Positions 1 to 8,634 of a stretch of DNA of 64,000 bases are shown one piece after another. The notes below the pieces were generated by a model. That model did no database searches and was not told where the DNA came from. It saw nothing but the letters and a program-made list of their open reading frames with translations. The stretch is from contig NZ_JACEGA010000001.1 of the NCBI RefSeq assembly GCF_014174405.1, positions 1,386,001 to 1,450,000 of the forward strand, read 5' to 3'. Numbering within the stretch: the stretch's first letter is position 1; each line of letters opens with the position of its first letter. A program made the position numbers and the translations under genes. The stretch comes from Variimorphobacter saccharofermentans (GTDB taxonomy: Bacteria > Bacillota > Clostridia > Lachnospirales > Lachnospiraceae).

Positions 1-1464
1 GACTTTCCTGAGGATGTGATGAGAATATTAGATAATGTTCCTGAAGAGATAGACCAGAAAGAGATTGCAAACCGGCTTGATATTCGTGATCTTCAGACTG
101 TTACTATAGATGGTGAGGATGCTAAGGATCTGGATGATGCTATTTCAATTTCCAAGGAAGGCGATCTCTATCATTTGGGTGTTCATATTGCTGATGTAAC
201 TCACTATGTAAAGGAGGGCGCGGTACTGGATCGGGAAGCATTGAAACGCGGAACCAGTGTATACTTAGTAGACCGTGTAATTCCCATGCTGCCACATAAG
301 CTATCTAATGGTATATGCTCCTTGAATCCGGGAGTGGACCGATTGGCATTAAGCTGTTTCATGGATATTGATCAGAAAGGAACAGTGGTTGGCCATAGGA
401 TTGCTGAAACAGTCATAAGGTCGGACCGACGTATGACCTATACCAATGTTGCGAAGATTATCGAAGATAGTGATGAGGAAGTTATAAAGGAATATGAGGA
501 TCTGGTACCGATGTTTCGTCTGATGCAGGAACTTGCTGAGGTATTAAGGGAACGGCGACATAAGAGAGGAGCTATCAACTTTGATTTTCCTGAGAGTAAG
601 ATCATTGTTGATAAGAATGGAAAACCGGTTGAGATTAAGCCCTATGAGAGAAATAAGGCAACTAAGATTATCGAAGAGTTTATGTTGATTGCAAACGAGA
701 CAGTTGCAGAGGACTTTTTCTGGCAGGAGATACCGTTTCTTTACCGTACCCACGATAATCCGGACGATGAGAAGATTAAGAAGCTGGCCATCTTTATTCA
801 TAATTTTGGTTATAGTATGAAGATTGGACAGGAGGAAATCCATCCCAAGGAATTACAGAAGCTATTAGTGAAGATAGAGGATACACCAGAAGAGGCATTA
901 ATCAGCCGGTTGACGCTTCGCTCCATGAAGCAGGCAAAGTATACGGTTGCAAACACCGGACATTTTGGCTTGTCTGCAAAATATTATTGCCATTTTACAT
1001 CACCCATCAGACGTTATCCGGATTTGCAGATTCATCGGATAATTAAAGAAAACCTAAATGGAAAACTGGGAGAACAGAGGCAGCAGCATTATAGTAAGAT
1101 TCTCTTTGAGGTAGCGGAGCATTCCAGTAAGACGGAACGAAGAGCCGATGAAGCAGAGCGTGAGGTAGAAAAGCTGAAAAAGGTAGAATATATGATGGAG
1201 CACATCGGGGAAACCTTTGAAGGCGTTATATCTGGCATTACCTCTTGGGGAATGTATGTAGAACTGCCCAATACCATTGAGGGAATGGTACGTGTAACGG
1301 AGATGAAGGATGATTATTATTTTTATGATGAAGAACGATATCAAATGGTGGGTGAGCACACCAAGAAAGTATACAAATTAGGGCAAAAAGTCATAGTAGA
1401 GGTTATTAATGCAGATAAATTACTGCGTACGATTGATTTTGCTCTGGTGGAGGTTGAAGAATAA
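1..1464 (+). CDS. rnr: Ribonuclease R (VacB/RNase II family), 3' part
   Basis: Processive 3'-to-5' exoribonuclease that degrades structured RNA and, with tmRNA-SmpB, non-stop mRNA. The frame is open from base 1, so the N-terminal cold-shock domains lie outside the window. Visible are the RNB catalytic core with the acidic motif GEDAKDLDDAIS near the left edge, and a C-terminal S1 RNA-binding domain (from about GETFEGVISGITSWGMYVEL). The gene ends in TAA directly abutting the smpB start codon, the usual rnr-smpB operon of Firmicutes. The family assignment is secure; the true start is not in the window. Confidence 0.96.
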   Translation, partial: DFPEDVMRILDNVPEEIDQKEIANRLDIRDLQTVTIDGEDAKDLDDAISISKEGDLYHLGVHIADVTHYVKEGAVLDREALKRGTSVYLVDRVIPMLPHKLSNGICSLNPGVDRLALSCFMDIDQKGTVVGHRIAETVIRSDRRMTYTNVAKIIEDSDEEVIKEYEDLVPMFRLMQELAEVLRERRHKRGAINFDFPESKIIVDKNGKPVEIKPYERNKATKIIEEFMLIANETVAEDFFWQEIPFLYRTHDNPDDEKIKKLAIFIHNFGYSMKIGQEEIHPKELQKLLVKIEDTPEEALISRLTLRSMKQAKYTVANTGHFGLSAKYYCHFTSPIRRYPDLQIHRIIKENLNGKLGEQRQQHYSKILFEVAEHSSKTERRADEAEREVEKLKKVEYMMEHIGETFEGVISGITSWGMYVELPNTIEGMVRVTEMKDDYYFYDEERYQMVGEHTKKVYKLGQKVIVEVINADKLLRTIDFALVEVEE

Positions 1465-1929
1465 GTGGGGGAAAATATTAAACTGATAGCCAACAATAAA
1501 AAGGCTTATTTTGATTATTTTATCGAGGATAAGTATGAGGCTGGTATTGCATTACATGGAACGGAGGTCAAATCTCTCCGTATGGGAAAATGTAGTATAA
1601 AGGAATCCTTCCTTCGGATTGAAAACGGGGAGGTATATATCTACAATATGCACATCAGCCCCTATGAAAAGGGAAATATTTTTAATAAGGATCCCTTAAG
1701 GGTACGAAAGCTTTTGCTTCATAAATACGAGATCAATAAGATTAATGGACAGCTGGTGCAAAAGGGATATACCCTGATTCCACTACAGATATATTTTAAG
1801 GGAAGCATTGTAAAGCTGGAGATTGGTCTGGCACGTGGTAAAAAGCTTTATGATAAGCGACAAGACATTGCGAAGAAGGATCAACGAAGAGAAGCAGAAA
1901 AGGATTTCAAGGTAAAGAATTTGTATTAA
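1465..1929 (+). CDS. smpB: SsrA-binding protein SmpB
   Basis: Binds the tRNA-like domain of tmRNA and delivers it to stalled ribosomes for trans-translation. The 154 residues match the normal family length. Recognisable are [28 protein letters not shown] and the conserved basic C-terminal tail ([20 protein letters not shown]). It starts with GTG immediately after the rnr stop codon with no spacer, so translation is probably coupled to rnr. Its RNA partner ssrA lies about 10 kb downstream on the same strand. A hairpin terminator follows. Confidence 0.97.
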   Translation: MGENIKLIANNKKAYFDYFIEDKYEAGIALHGTEVKSLRMGKCSIKESFLRIENGEVYIYNMHISPYEKGNIFNKDPLRVRKLLLHKYEINKINGQLVQKGYTLIPLQIYFKGSIVKLEIGLARGKKLYDKRQDIAKKDQRREAEKDFKVKNLY

Positions 1930-1956
1930 GTGAGATAGAGATATACATTCTCAGGG

Positions 1957-2004
1957 AGCCTGCTGAAGGAGAACGAAATGTACTTAATCAGCAGGCTTCT
2001 TTTA
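1957..2004 (+). terminator. Rho-independent terminator after smpB
   Basis: Ten-base perfect inverted repeat AGCCTGCTGA / TCAGCAGGCT (1957-1966 and 1988-1997), followed by TCTTTTAT. It lies 27 bases after the smpB stop and would end the rnr-smpB transcript. Confidence 0.85.
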
Positions 2005-2070
2005 TATTGAATGATAAAAGAATTCAAATGTAATATATATTGAAGCAATAATTGGACTGGATAGAGAGTA

Positions 2071-2604
2071 CTATCTTAGGGGTCGATATAGTTCGTAGTA
2101 GCCTTGAGGATATCCACAGATCGGGCATATATCCGGAGCACACAAACCACTTAGAATATTGCCACAGCCTAGGCAGACCCATAAAGTTTCATTCGGTTTA
2201 CAGAATAGTTCATTGTTTTGAATCTCGGTAATCAGAGTCTGGAAGGTATAATTATGATTCAGCTTTATATTAGCAATTCCACTGAATAAAGAAGCGATAT
2301 CTGTATAGCCTTCTTCATTAGCAATACGTGCAAAATCTCGATATAGACTACTTTCTTCAAGTTCGTAATTGCTGGACTCCCCAAGATTTTGTAACGTAGT
2401 GGGAGTGCCGCCATTTAGAATATTACGTAGTCTTTCCGCTACGAACTGTTCATTTCTTGACGCTGTATTAAAAATAAAGCTTATCTCCATTAGAACATCC
2501 TGGTTGGCTTTTTTGCTGAACAGCCCATATTTTGCATTAGCCCGTAATGCATCTTCATAAGCTATTTGCAGATTCGCATAGGTTCTGCTTGATTGAAAGT
2601 CCAT
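2071..2604 (-). CDS. Rubrerythrin-like protein with degenerate di-iron site
   Basis: A 177-residue protein with a ferritin-like helical domain followed by a C-terminal rubredoxin-like domain, the rubrerythrin layout; such proteins reduce peroxide in anaerobes. The rubredoxin FeCys4 site is intact (VCLGCG and CPICGYPQGYYE, cysteines near 144, 147, 160, 163). The ferritin-like part is recognisable (YEDALRANAKY, FARIANEEGY) but, aligned by eye, the usual ExxH of the second helix reads EQFV (His replaced by Val55), and the Glu of the last-helix ExxH is Lys114 although His117 remains. It may therefore lack a normal di-iron centre. Monocistronic on the minus strand. Confidence 0.8.
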   Translation of the reverse strand: MDFQSSRTYANLQIAYEDALRANAKYGLFSKKANQDVLMEISFIFNTASRNEQFVAERLRNILNGGTPTTLQNLGESSNYELEESSLYRDFARIANEEGYTDIASLFSGIANIKLNHNYTFQTLITEIQNNELFCKPNETLWVCLGCGNILSGLCAPDICPICGYPQGYYELYRPLR

Positions 2605-2858
2605 AATACTCCCCTTTTCATAATGACTTTATATGGATAACATCTCAGTCAATTATCATATTACTATCTAACTAAAATATATGAATCTCTCTTACGCATT
2701 ATGTGAAAAACAATAATCCAGATTGACATGGGAAAAAGTGATTTCAATAATTTGCTAATGATTACAATACTTATTTAAATATCATTATTTGATTGCATCC
2801 ATACTAGTGGAGAAGAAAATTAACTTGTAAGCAAGGAAAGAGATGGGAGCTTTGTCCT

Positions 2859-4301
2859 CTATTGTAATGTGAAGCCAATTTCGCAGCCTTTGTTATTACC
2901 ACTTTTGCAGTAGATGTCTCCTCCATGCTCCTGAATAATATACTTGCAAATGGATAACCCAAGACCTGAGCCGGGGACACTGGTGCTTCTGGATTTTTCG
3001 GCACGATAAAATTTGTCAAAAACATAAGGAATATCATCCGGACTGATGCCGATGCCATTATCCTTGACCTTGATGAGAATATATTTGTCCTCGCGCTCGG
3101 CCTCGATGATAATTTTTCCGTTCTGTCCGGAGTATTTAATACTATTATCTACCAGATTATAGATTACCTCAGTAATCCGTTTGGGATCGATAGTAACCAG
3201 CATATTAGGTAGTGTGGTAGAACGGGAAAACTCCAACCCATTTTGTCTGACATAGATCTCGATTTCATTCATCAGGGGCTCGAAGAAAGTGGGAAAGTAT
3301 ATTTCCTGGCGTACGATTTCTAATTGCATCAGTTGAGCATTGGAGTATTCCAGTAGTTCATTAATCATGCCAATTAGCAAGTCGGTTTTATTTAGTATAA
3401 TCTTAGCAAACTCTTCCTGTTGTTCAGGGGTTTTTGCTATCTGATCCCGTAGTCCTTCGCTATAAGCTTTAATCGTTGAAATCGGGGTTTTTAAATCATG
3501 GGACACACAGGAGATCAGTTCCTGTTGAGATTTCTTTAAGGCTTCTTCCTTGATTTGCTTGGCCTTTAATTCATCCCTCATTAATTCAAAAGCATAGGAT
3601 AGATCACCGACTTCATTCTCGTTTGCTGTTTTCCAATAAGTTCTAAGCACTTCCAGATCATAATTGCCGGATATAATCGCCTTTGCTGAAGCGCTGATTT
3701 CACGTAGTGGAGTCAGAATTCGGCGGTTACAGTAAATGGTTCGTGCAAATATGAGAAGAAGAGAAAGCAGAATACCAGAGAATAAGGGAAGGAAAATCTT
3801 CCATAATTGATCATGGATGGTGTTATGAATAACTATCTCATTTGGAATGAGGAAGACAACAAAACCTGATACAGCTCCGTTTTTTTGAAGAATAAAGCAT
3901 TCCTTTAATAAAGCATTCTCTTCTAATGCAAAGCTCTTGTCATACTGGAGCATTTCCTGGACATTAACGATATCGTTGACCTGATTCTTAAAAGGTGCTT
4001 CGCTGTATAATACCATACCATTCAGGTCAAATACCATAAAGGGATAGTTTCCAGATTTGTAGATACCTTGTTCTATCTGATATTTTTGCTCTGAGACTAC
4101 GAGTCTGACTTCATTGTCATAATGGTTAAAATCAGACGATAAATAGAGAGAAAGGGTTATAATCGTAGATATGATAAGAACGGCTGCAATCACAACAGCC
4201 GTAATAATATTAATTCTGAATAATCTATAGTTTTTCACTCTGATTGCTGTACCTTGATATTCATTGTTCATATCGTATGTAATCCCATTCCTATCCATCA
4301 T
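2859..4301 (-). CDS. Sensor histidine kinase, HAMP/HisKA/HATPase type
   Basis: Membrane sensor kinase of 480 residues. Layout: cytoplasmic start, transmembrane segment about 30-53, extracellular sensor region about 54-165, second transmembrane segment about 168-190, HAMP linker, HisKA with phospho-acceptor His268 (CVSHDLKTP), and an HATPase_c domain (N box DNSIKYS, G boxes DNGIGIS and GSGLGLSICK). It begins two bases after the response regulator stop, so the two are co-transcribed. No clear Shine-Dalgarno precedes the start, which suggests translational coupling. The pair lies downstream of an FtsX-type ABC exporter on the same strand and may sense stress or peptides handled by it; this is inference. 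Confidence 0.92.
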   Translation of the reverse strand: MMDRNGITYDMNNEYQGTAIRVKNYRLFRINIITAVVIAAVLIISTIITLSLYLSSDFNHYDNEVRLVVSEQKYQIEQGIYKSGNYPFMVFDLNGMVLYSEAPFKNQVNDIVNVQEMLQYDKSFALEENALLKECFILQKNGAVSGFVVFLIPNEIVIHNTIHDQLWKIFLPLFSGILLSLLLIFARTIYCNRRILTPLREISASAKAIISGNYDLEVLRTYWKTANENEVGDLSYAFELMRDELKAKQIKEEALKKSQQELISCVSHDLKTPISTIKAYSEGLRDQIAKTPEQQEEFAKIILNKTDLLIGMINELLEYSNAQLMQLEIVRQEIYFPTFFEPLMNEIEIYVRQNGLEFSRSTTLPNMLVTIDPKRITEVIYNLVDNSIKYSGQNGKIIIEAEREDKYILIKVKDNGIGISPDDIPYVFDKFYRAEKSRSTSVPGSGLGLSICKYIIQEHGGDIYCKSGNNKGCEIGFTLQ

Positions 4302-4303
4302 TT

Positions 4304-4993
4304 TTAGTCAACGGATAATTTATAGCCAGCTCCCCATACTGTTTTTATGTAATCCAGCTGATGTCTTGCAAGCTTTTCACGCAATCTTTTTACATATACC
4401 GTGACGCTGTTGTCATCACCATATTTGCTATAGCCCCACACACCAGAATAGATTTGCTCCTTTGAGAAGACCTGATTCGGGTTACTGGCAAAATAAAATA
4501 AAATCTCGAATTCTTTGGTGGTAAGGTCTAAGCACTTCCCTCCAGCAAAAGCGGTATAGGAGGATTTGTTTAATGTCAGATTACCGATTGTTATTACATC
4601 CTTGATATAACCTGCTTTGTTTGACATCTGTTCATATCTTCGCAGATTTGCCTTTACACGTGCCACTAATTCAAGAGGACTAAATGGTTTTGTCACATAG
4701 TCATCTGCACCAATGCCCAAAGCGATTACTTTGTCCATCTCACCACTTTTAGCAGAGATCATAATGATAGGAACATCGTACTTTTCTCGAATTTCCTTGC
4801 ATATGCTTATCCCATCCTTTTTCGGAAGCATAATATCAAGCAGAACTAAGCTTGGATTTTCTTTATAGAAGAAAGATAACCCCGTCTCCCCATCATGTGT
4901 AACGATCGGAGTAAAACCTTCCACATCCAGATAAGCGCCTAATATATCGGCCAGCTCTTTTTCATCTTCAATAATAAGTATTTTCTGTCCCAT
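4304..4993 (-). CDS. OmpR/PhoB-family response regulator
   Basis: DNA-binding response regulator of 229 residues. The receiver domain carries acidic residues IEDE, phospho-acceptor Asp53 (LLDIMLPKKDG), the switch Ser/Lys (SAKSGE, TKPFSP), and a C-terminal winged helix (DLTTKEFEILFYFASNPNQV, VTVYVKRLREKL). Partner of the kinase starting two bases downstream. A 155-base gap separates it from the ABC ATPase upstream on the same strand, so it may have its own promoter. Confidence 0.95.
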   Translation of the reverse strand: MGQKILIIEDEKELADILGAYLDVEGFTPIVTHDGETGLSFFYKENPSLVLLDIMLPKKDGISICKEIREKYDVPIIMISAKSGEMDKVIALGIGADDYVTKPFSPLELVARVKANLRRYEQMSNKAGYIKDVITIGNLTLNKSSYTAFAGGKCLDLTTKEFEILFYFASNPNQVFSKEQIYSGVWGYSKYGDDNSVTVYVKRLREKLARHQLDYIKTVWGAGYKLSVD

Positions 4994-5148
4994 GGAATAC
5001 CTCTTTTTGTATGATTTAGTATCTTAAGATAATTATACCTGAATTGTAATAGATTACAACTATGGATTATTTTAAGTAGCGACTAGTGTAAATGCTCTGC
5101 TATGGATATACTTCCATTCGCCGGCTTTCACCCATGAAACATAATAGA

Positions 5149-5907
5149 TTACCACCCTTTACTCTTTAAAAAGTGATAAACCATATCCTCGCGTTCCTTG
5201 GTGTTTTCCTCATCATATTCATCTAATTTTAGATCTCCGTCAATCCTACCATCCTTGAGGTAGAGGATTCGGTTTCCTCTAAGCGCAGCCTTCAAATCAT
5301 GGGTAACCATGACGATGGATTGCCCGTTTTTGTGGATATCCGTGAAAATATCCAATACCTGCTCCCCTTGAGAGGAATTAAGGGAACCAGTAGGTTCATC
5401 CGCATAGAGTACTTTTGGATTATTAATCAGAGCACGGCAGATGGCCACTTTCTGCTTTTGACCACCGGACATTTGATTCGGAAACTTATTTTTATGTGAG
5501 GACAATTCCATTCGATCCAATAAATTGGATATATTAGCTTCAATTGATTTCCGATCTCTCCTTGTCTTATAGGTAGGACTTAGAATATTCTCATAAACAT
5601 TCAGATTGGGAATAAGGTTGATTCCTTGAAATACAAAGCCGATTTTTTCTTTTCGCAATGATGCCATTTTCTTACCTCTTAAGGAGGAAATATTCTGGTT
5701 CTCGAAGAATACTTTTCCGCTAGTAATCTCGTCCAGACCACTAATTGAGTATAGAAGAGTGGATTTTCCTGATCCGGAGCTTCCCATGATGATGGTAAAA
5801 TCACCTTCGTAGATATCCAAATCCAGGTTCTTAATTACATTATTAACTTCCCCATCACTGACAAAGCTTTTACAAAGTAATTCTGTACGTATTATGATAT
5901 TTTTCAT
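5149..5907 (-). CDS. ABC transporter ATP-binding protein, MacB/LolD-like
   Basis: Cytoplasmic ATPase subunit of 252 residues. Walker A GSSGSGKST, signature MSGGQKQKVAICRALI, Walker B VLYADEPTGSLN and switch His (VMVTHD) are all present. The sequence belongs to the clade that pairs with FtsX-type permeases (MacB, LolD and antimicrobial-peptide exporters). It lies 58 bases downstream of its permease gene and probably forms the complex with it. Confidence 0.95.
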   Translation of the reverse strand: MKNIIIRTELLCKSFVSDGEVNNVIKNLDLDIYEGDFTIIMGSSGSGKSTLLYSISGLDEITSGKVFFENQNISSLRGKKMASLRKEKIGFVFQGINLIPNLNVYENILSPTYKTRRDRKSIEANISNLLDRMELSSHKNKFPNQMSGGQKQKVAICRALINNPKVLYADEPTGSLNSSQGEQVLDIFTDIHKNGQSIVMVTHDLKAALRGNRILYLKDGRIDGDLKLDEYDEENTKEREDMVYHFLKSKGW

Positions 5908-5965
5908 AGTTTATATCATTCCTTTCATCATATAGGATACAAGTTGTATATTATTTAACAATTAT

Positions 5966-8290
5966 CTACTCCTGAACCAAATCCCGGGCGTTTACCTTCC
6001 GAATGGATCTGGATGATATTACGGAGCTGAGTATAAAAATCAGTATAATCATGGCATTGATCACTATCAGGTGTGAATAATCGTACTGTACTGGGTATTT
6101 AATAAATTGAAACATGGATAGGATAACTGCCATAATCTTTGGATAGATCACAATACTAACTGGAAGTGTAATCAGTACGGAAGTAAGTCCGATAATACCC
6201 ACATAGTACAAATTCGATAGGATCAGATGCGTAGTTGTATATCCTATACATTTATAGATACCATTAATTTTCTGTGACTTCAGGTTTTTGAGAAGAACAA
6301 TGCTGTAGATATTAATTCCGGCAACCAAAAGGACCAGGACTACCATGGGCGGAATTGCATTTTGCTGCGGAGTCACTACCATATCCATGATGGAATTATA
6401 TACATCCGTTCGCTTTAAGATATTTCCACTACCACCGATTGCTCTGCTGAGGTCAGAGATAAAGGCATCAGTATCTGATTGATCTTTCAGATAAACAGAT
6501 ATGGTGTTATAGGGGAGGTGATAATCTTGATCTGTGTAGGCTGAGGTAGTAAGTCGGCAAACTGATCCTAGCTGTAGATAGGATTGGAATAAGCCGGTCA
6601 CTAAAAAATGAGAGAATTTATCCCCTTCCAGATTGATCTCTACGTAATCTCCGATATCTTTTTTTAATTCCTTTGCCATTTTGGTGGACAAAGCAATTTC
6701 ACTACCGTTTTGAGGATTTCTTCCTTTGACAATAGGTAGGTTTGCCAAGCGATAATCATCATAGACAAAGGCGTTCATGTATGTCTGTGTCATTCCTTTT
6801 TTCCATTTCAGGATTACTCTTTCCTGTTGGATACTCTCAAATATATGATCCACTCTGCTATCCTGAAGTACACTATTACGTACAAATTCGTATTCTGATT
6901 CCCAACTGACGGTAATCATAGCATCACATTTGTCAATACCAATCCAAAAATCATTGTTATCCCTCATATTATTTGCCACATCTAAGGAGATAATGGCAAA
7001 ATTAACACTAAATACAGTGACAATACAGGTTAGGAATATTCCGATCGCATTTTTCTTTTCTCTGGTAAAGGTACGAAAAGCAATACCAAAGGGAGAGAAC
7101 GGAAGAGTGGAACTACCAGAATATTTTTTCTTCTTGATTCCACCGTAGTTTATTCCGCTTAATACGGAGGCAGGTTTAATATTTCTGGTTCTGGCAATGA
7201 TTAGGGTTATAATACTTAACACAAAGATGACTGTCGCCAGATAACATACCACAGCAGGAAGGAGAGGATTCTTTACCTTCAACTGGCCCATATTTTCAAA
7301 AACTCCTGATAATATAGTGTTTGATAGGAAAACGGAAGACGAAGTACCAACGATACAGGCTATGGATACAATGACAAAATATAATTTAATATACATAAAT
7401 AAGATATCATTTGAGGTATATCCCATTGTTTTATATACAGCTATGGCCTTTTCGTCAGAGATCATTACATGCTTAATCATAAATTGTATCATGAGACCAC
7501 TGACCAGTAGCATAATGACGCCAATCGCGAAAAACAGTGCTCCTATCAGGCGTCCCACAAGGAGGGAATTGTCGATCACATCCTCAATCGGTGATAGAAA
7601 GGCCGGCAGTTCACCGTCATGAGCTTCCCGAAAGGAACTTTCTATTTCCTTTCCGCTTATCCCATCCTTGGTATAAAGCATAATTCTGGTGGAACGCGTC
7701 AGATTGTCCGGTATATGATTAATCAGGATATAGGTATCAAAGGCAATGGATGTCTGATAAGGTTCCGTGTAGATTGCTTTTACCTTATAGGATAATTCTT
7801 TGCCGGTATATTGCATTGTGATGATATCTCCCACATGGATATCGTAATCATTACTAATCGAGGCTGGTAATAGACATTCATCATCCTCAAGCGGATGAGC
7901 TGAGTTAGACGAAACATTTTCCCCACCCTCCAGGTATCTGACTTTGCCATATGCTTGTTCGTTGTATTCAGTAAGATTGGCAAACACCTCCAGCTTTTTG
8001 CCGTTAGAGTATAAATTCTCTTCAATATAATGCTCTGTTATGTATATTACATTTTCCATGATATCGAGCTTAGAAAACTCTTTACCTAGGTGATAGACTG
8101 CATCTTCACTTGTGTCAAAGGCATATACCCTGGCTGATGCTGCATCGCATTCCTCTACGAATTCCTGAAAAGGTGCATCGAGGGAAGATAGAATATTCAT
8201 CGAACCGGTCAACAAGATGGAGCATAGCATTATTATTAAGAATATTAATAATGTCTGAAGCTTTCTTTGTCTGAGATTTTTAATCCACAT
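5966..8290 (-). CDS. FtsX-like permease, duplicated (antimicrobial-peptide-type ABC exporter)
   Basis: Membrane subunit of 774 residues from the chosen start. An N-terminal transmembrane helix (LLIFLIIMLCSILLTG) is followed by a long extracellular region, a first three-helix FtsX block, a second single helix plus extracellular region, and a second FtsX block at the C-terminus, i.e. two FtsX halves in one chain. The ATG at 8290 (MWIKNLRQRK) is preceded on the minus strand by AGGAAAGGAAAATACAT and fits better than the longest-ORF start at 8359. Functions known for the family are export of peptides or lipoproteins, or mechanotransmission. An ISLre2 element sits about 215 bases upstream of the start and may have displaced its promoter. 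Confidence 0.88.
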   Translation of the reverse strand: MWIKNLRQRKLQTLLIFLIIMLCSILLTGSMNILSSLDAPFQEFVEECDAASARVYAFDTSEDAVYHLGKEFSKLDIMENVIYITEHYIEENLYSNGKKLEVFANLTEYNEQAYGKVRYLEGGENVSSNSAHPLEDDECLLPASISNDYDIHVGDIITMQYTGKELSYKVKAIYTEPYQTSIAFDTYILINHIPDNLTRSTRIMLYTKDGISGKEIESSFREAHDGELPAFLSPIEDVIDNSLLVGRLIGALFFAIGVIMLLVSGLMIQFMIKHVMISDEKAIAVYKTMGYTSNDILFMYIKLYFVIVSIACIVGTSSSVFLSNTILSGVFENMGQLKVKNPLLPAVVCYLATVIFVLSIITLIIARTRNIKPASVLSGINYGGIKKKKYSGSSTLPFSPFGIAFRTFTREKKNAIGIFLTCIVTVFSVNFAIISLDVANNMRDNNDFWIGIDKCDAMITVSWESEYEFVRNSVLQDSRVDHIFESIQQERVILKWKKGMTQTYMNAFVYDDYRLANLPIVKGRNPQNGSEIALSTKMAKELKKDIGDYVEINLEGDKFSHFLVTGLFQSYLQLGSVCRLTTSAYTDQDYHLPYNTISVYLKDQSDTDAFISDLSRAIGGSGNILKRTDVYNSIMDMVVTPQQNAIPPMVVLVLLVAGINIYSIVLLKNLKSQKINGIYKCIGYTTTHLILSNLYYVGIIGLTSVLITLPVSIVIYPKIMAVILSMFQFIKYPVQYDYSHLIVINAMIILIFILSSVISSRSIRKVNARDLVQE

Positions 8291-8505
8291 ATGTATTTTC
8301 CTTTCCTTTTTAATCCTTGTACGTACTTTTGCTTCAATCTTATACCCATCATAGAACAAGAAAATAAAATAAAAATAGGAAAATTATTAAAAATTATTAA
8401 CAGCAGTAACGGAATACTTATTTTTGGCGAATTTGTGCTTACTAGTACGATAATCGACATAACAGGAGTAGTAATATATCTCATATTATAAATAAAATGA
8501 TGTCA

Positions 8506-8548
8506 ATAGTAGGAGTTTCCTACTATAGCGTAAAATTTTTGTAGGAAA
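8506..8548 (+). repeat. Left terminal inverted repeat of the ISLre2 element
   Basis: Contains ATAGTAGGA at the tip and GTAGGAAA as inner box. The left end also has an internal small palindrome (AGTAGGAGTTTCCTACT), absent from the right end. Confidence 0.6.
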
Positions 8549-8563
8549 AAATAAATAAAGAAT

Positions 8564-8634
8564 AAGAGAACACCAAACTTTGTGTTAAGATTAAGTCATC
8601 ACACAAAACAAAACATAAAAGAAGGTGTTCTCTT
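8564..8634 (+). promoter_or_regulatory. Hairpin leader covering the transposase start
   Basis: Perfect 11-base inverted repeat AAGAGAACACC (8564-8574) / GGTGTTCTCTT (8624-8634), the right arm ending at the base before the transposase ATG and including its weak ribosome binding site. A second nested stem TTTGTGT (8579-8585) / ACACAAA (8601-8607) lies inside. Transcripts entering from outside would fold and hide the start; a transcript starting inside the loop would not. Confidence 0.65.

Noticed and set aside
5299..5499. 66-residue plus-strand ORF inside the ABC ATPase gene
   Set aside because: Antisense shadow of a well-supported gene.
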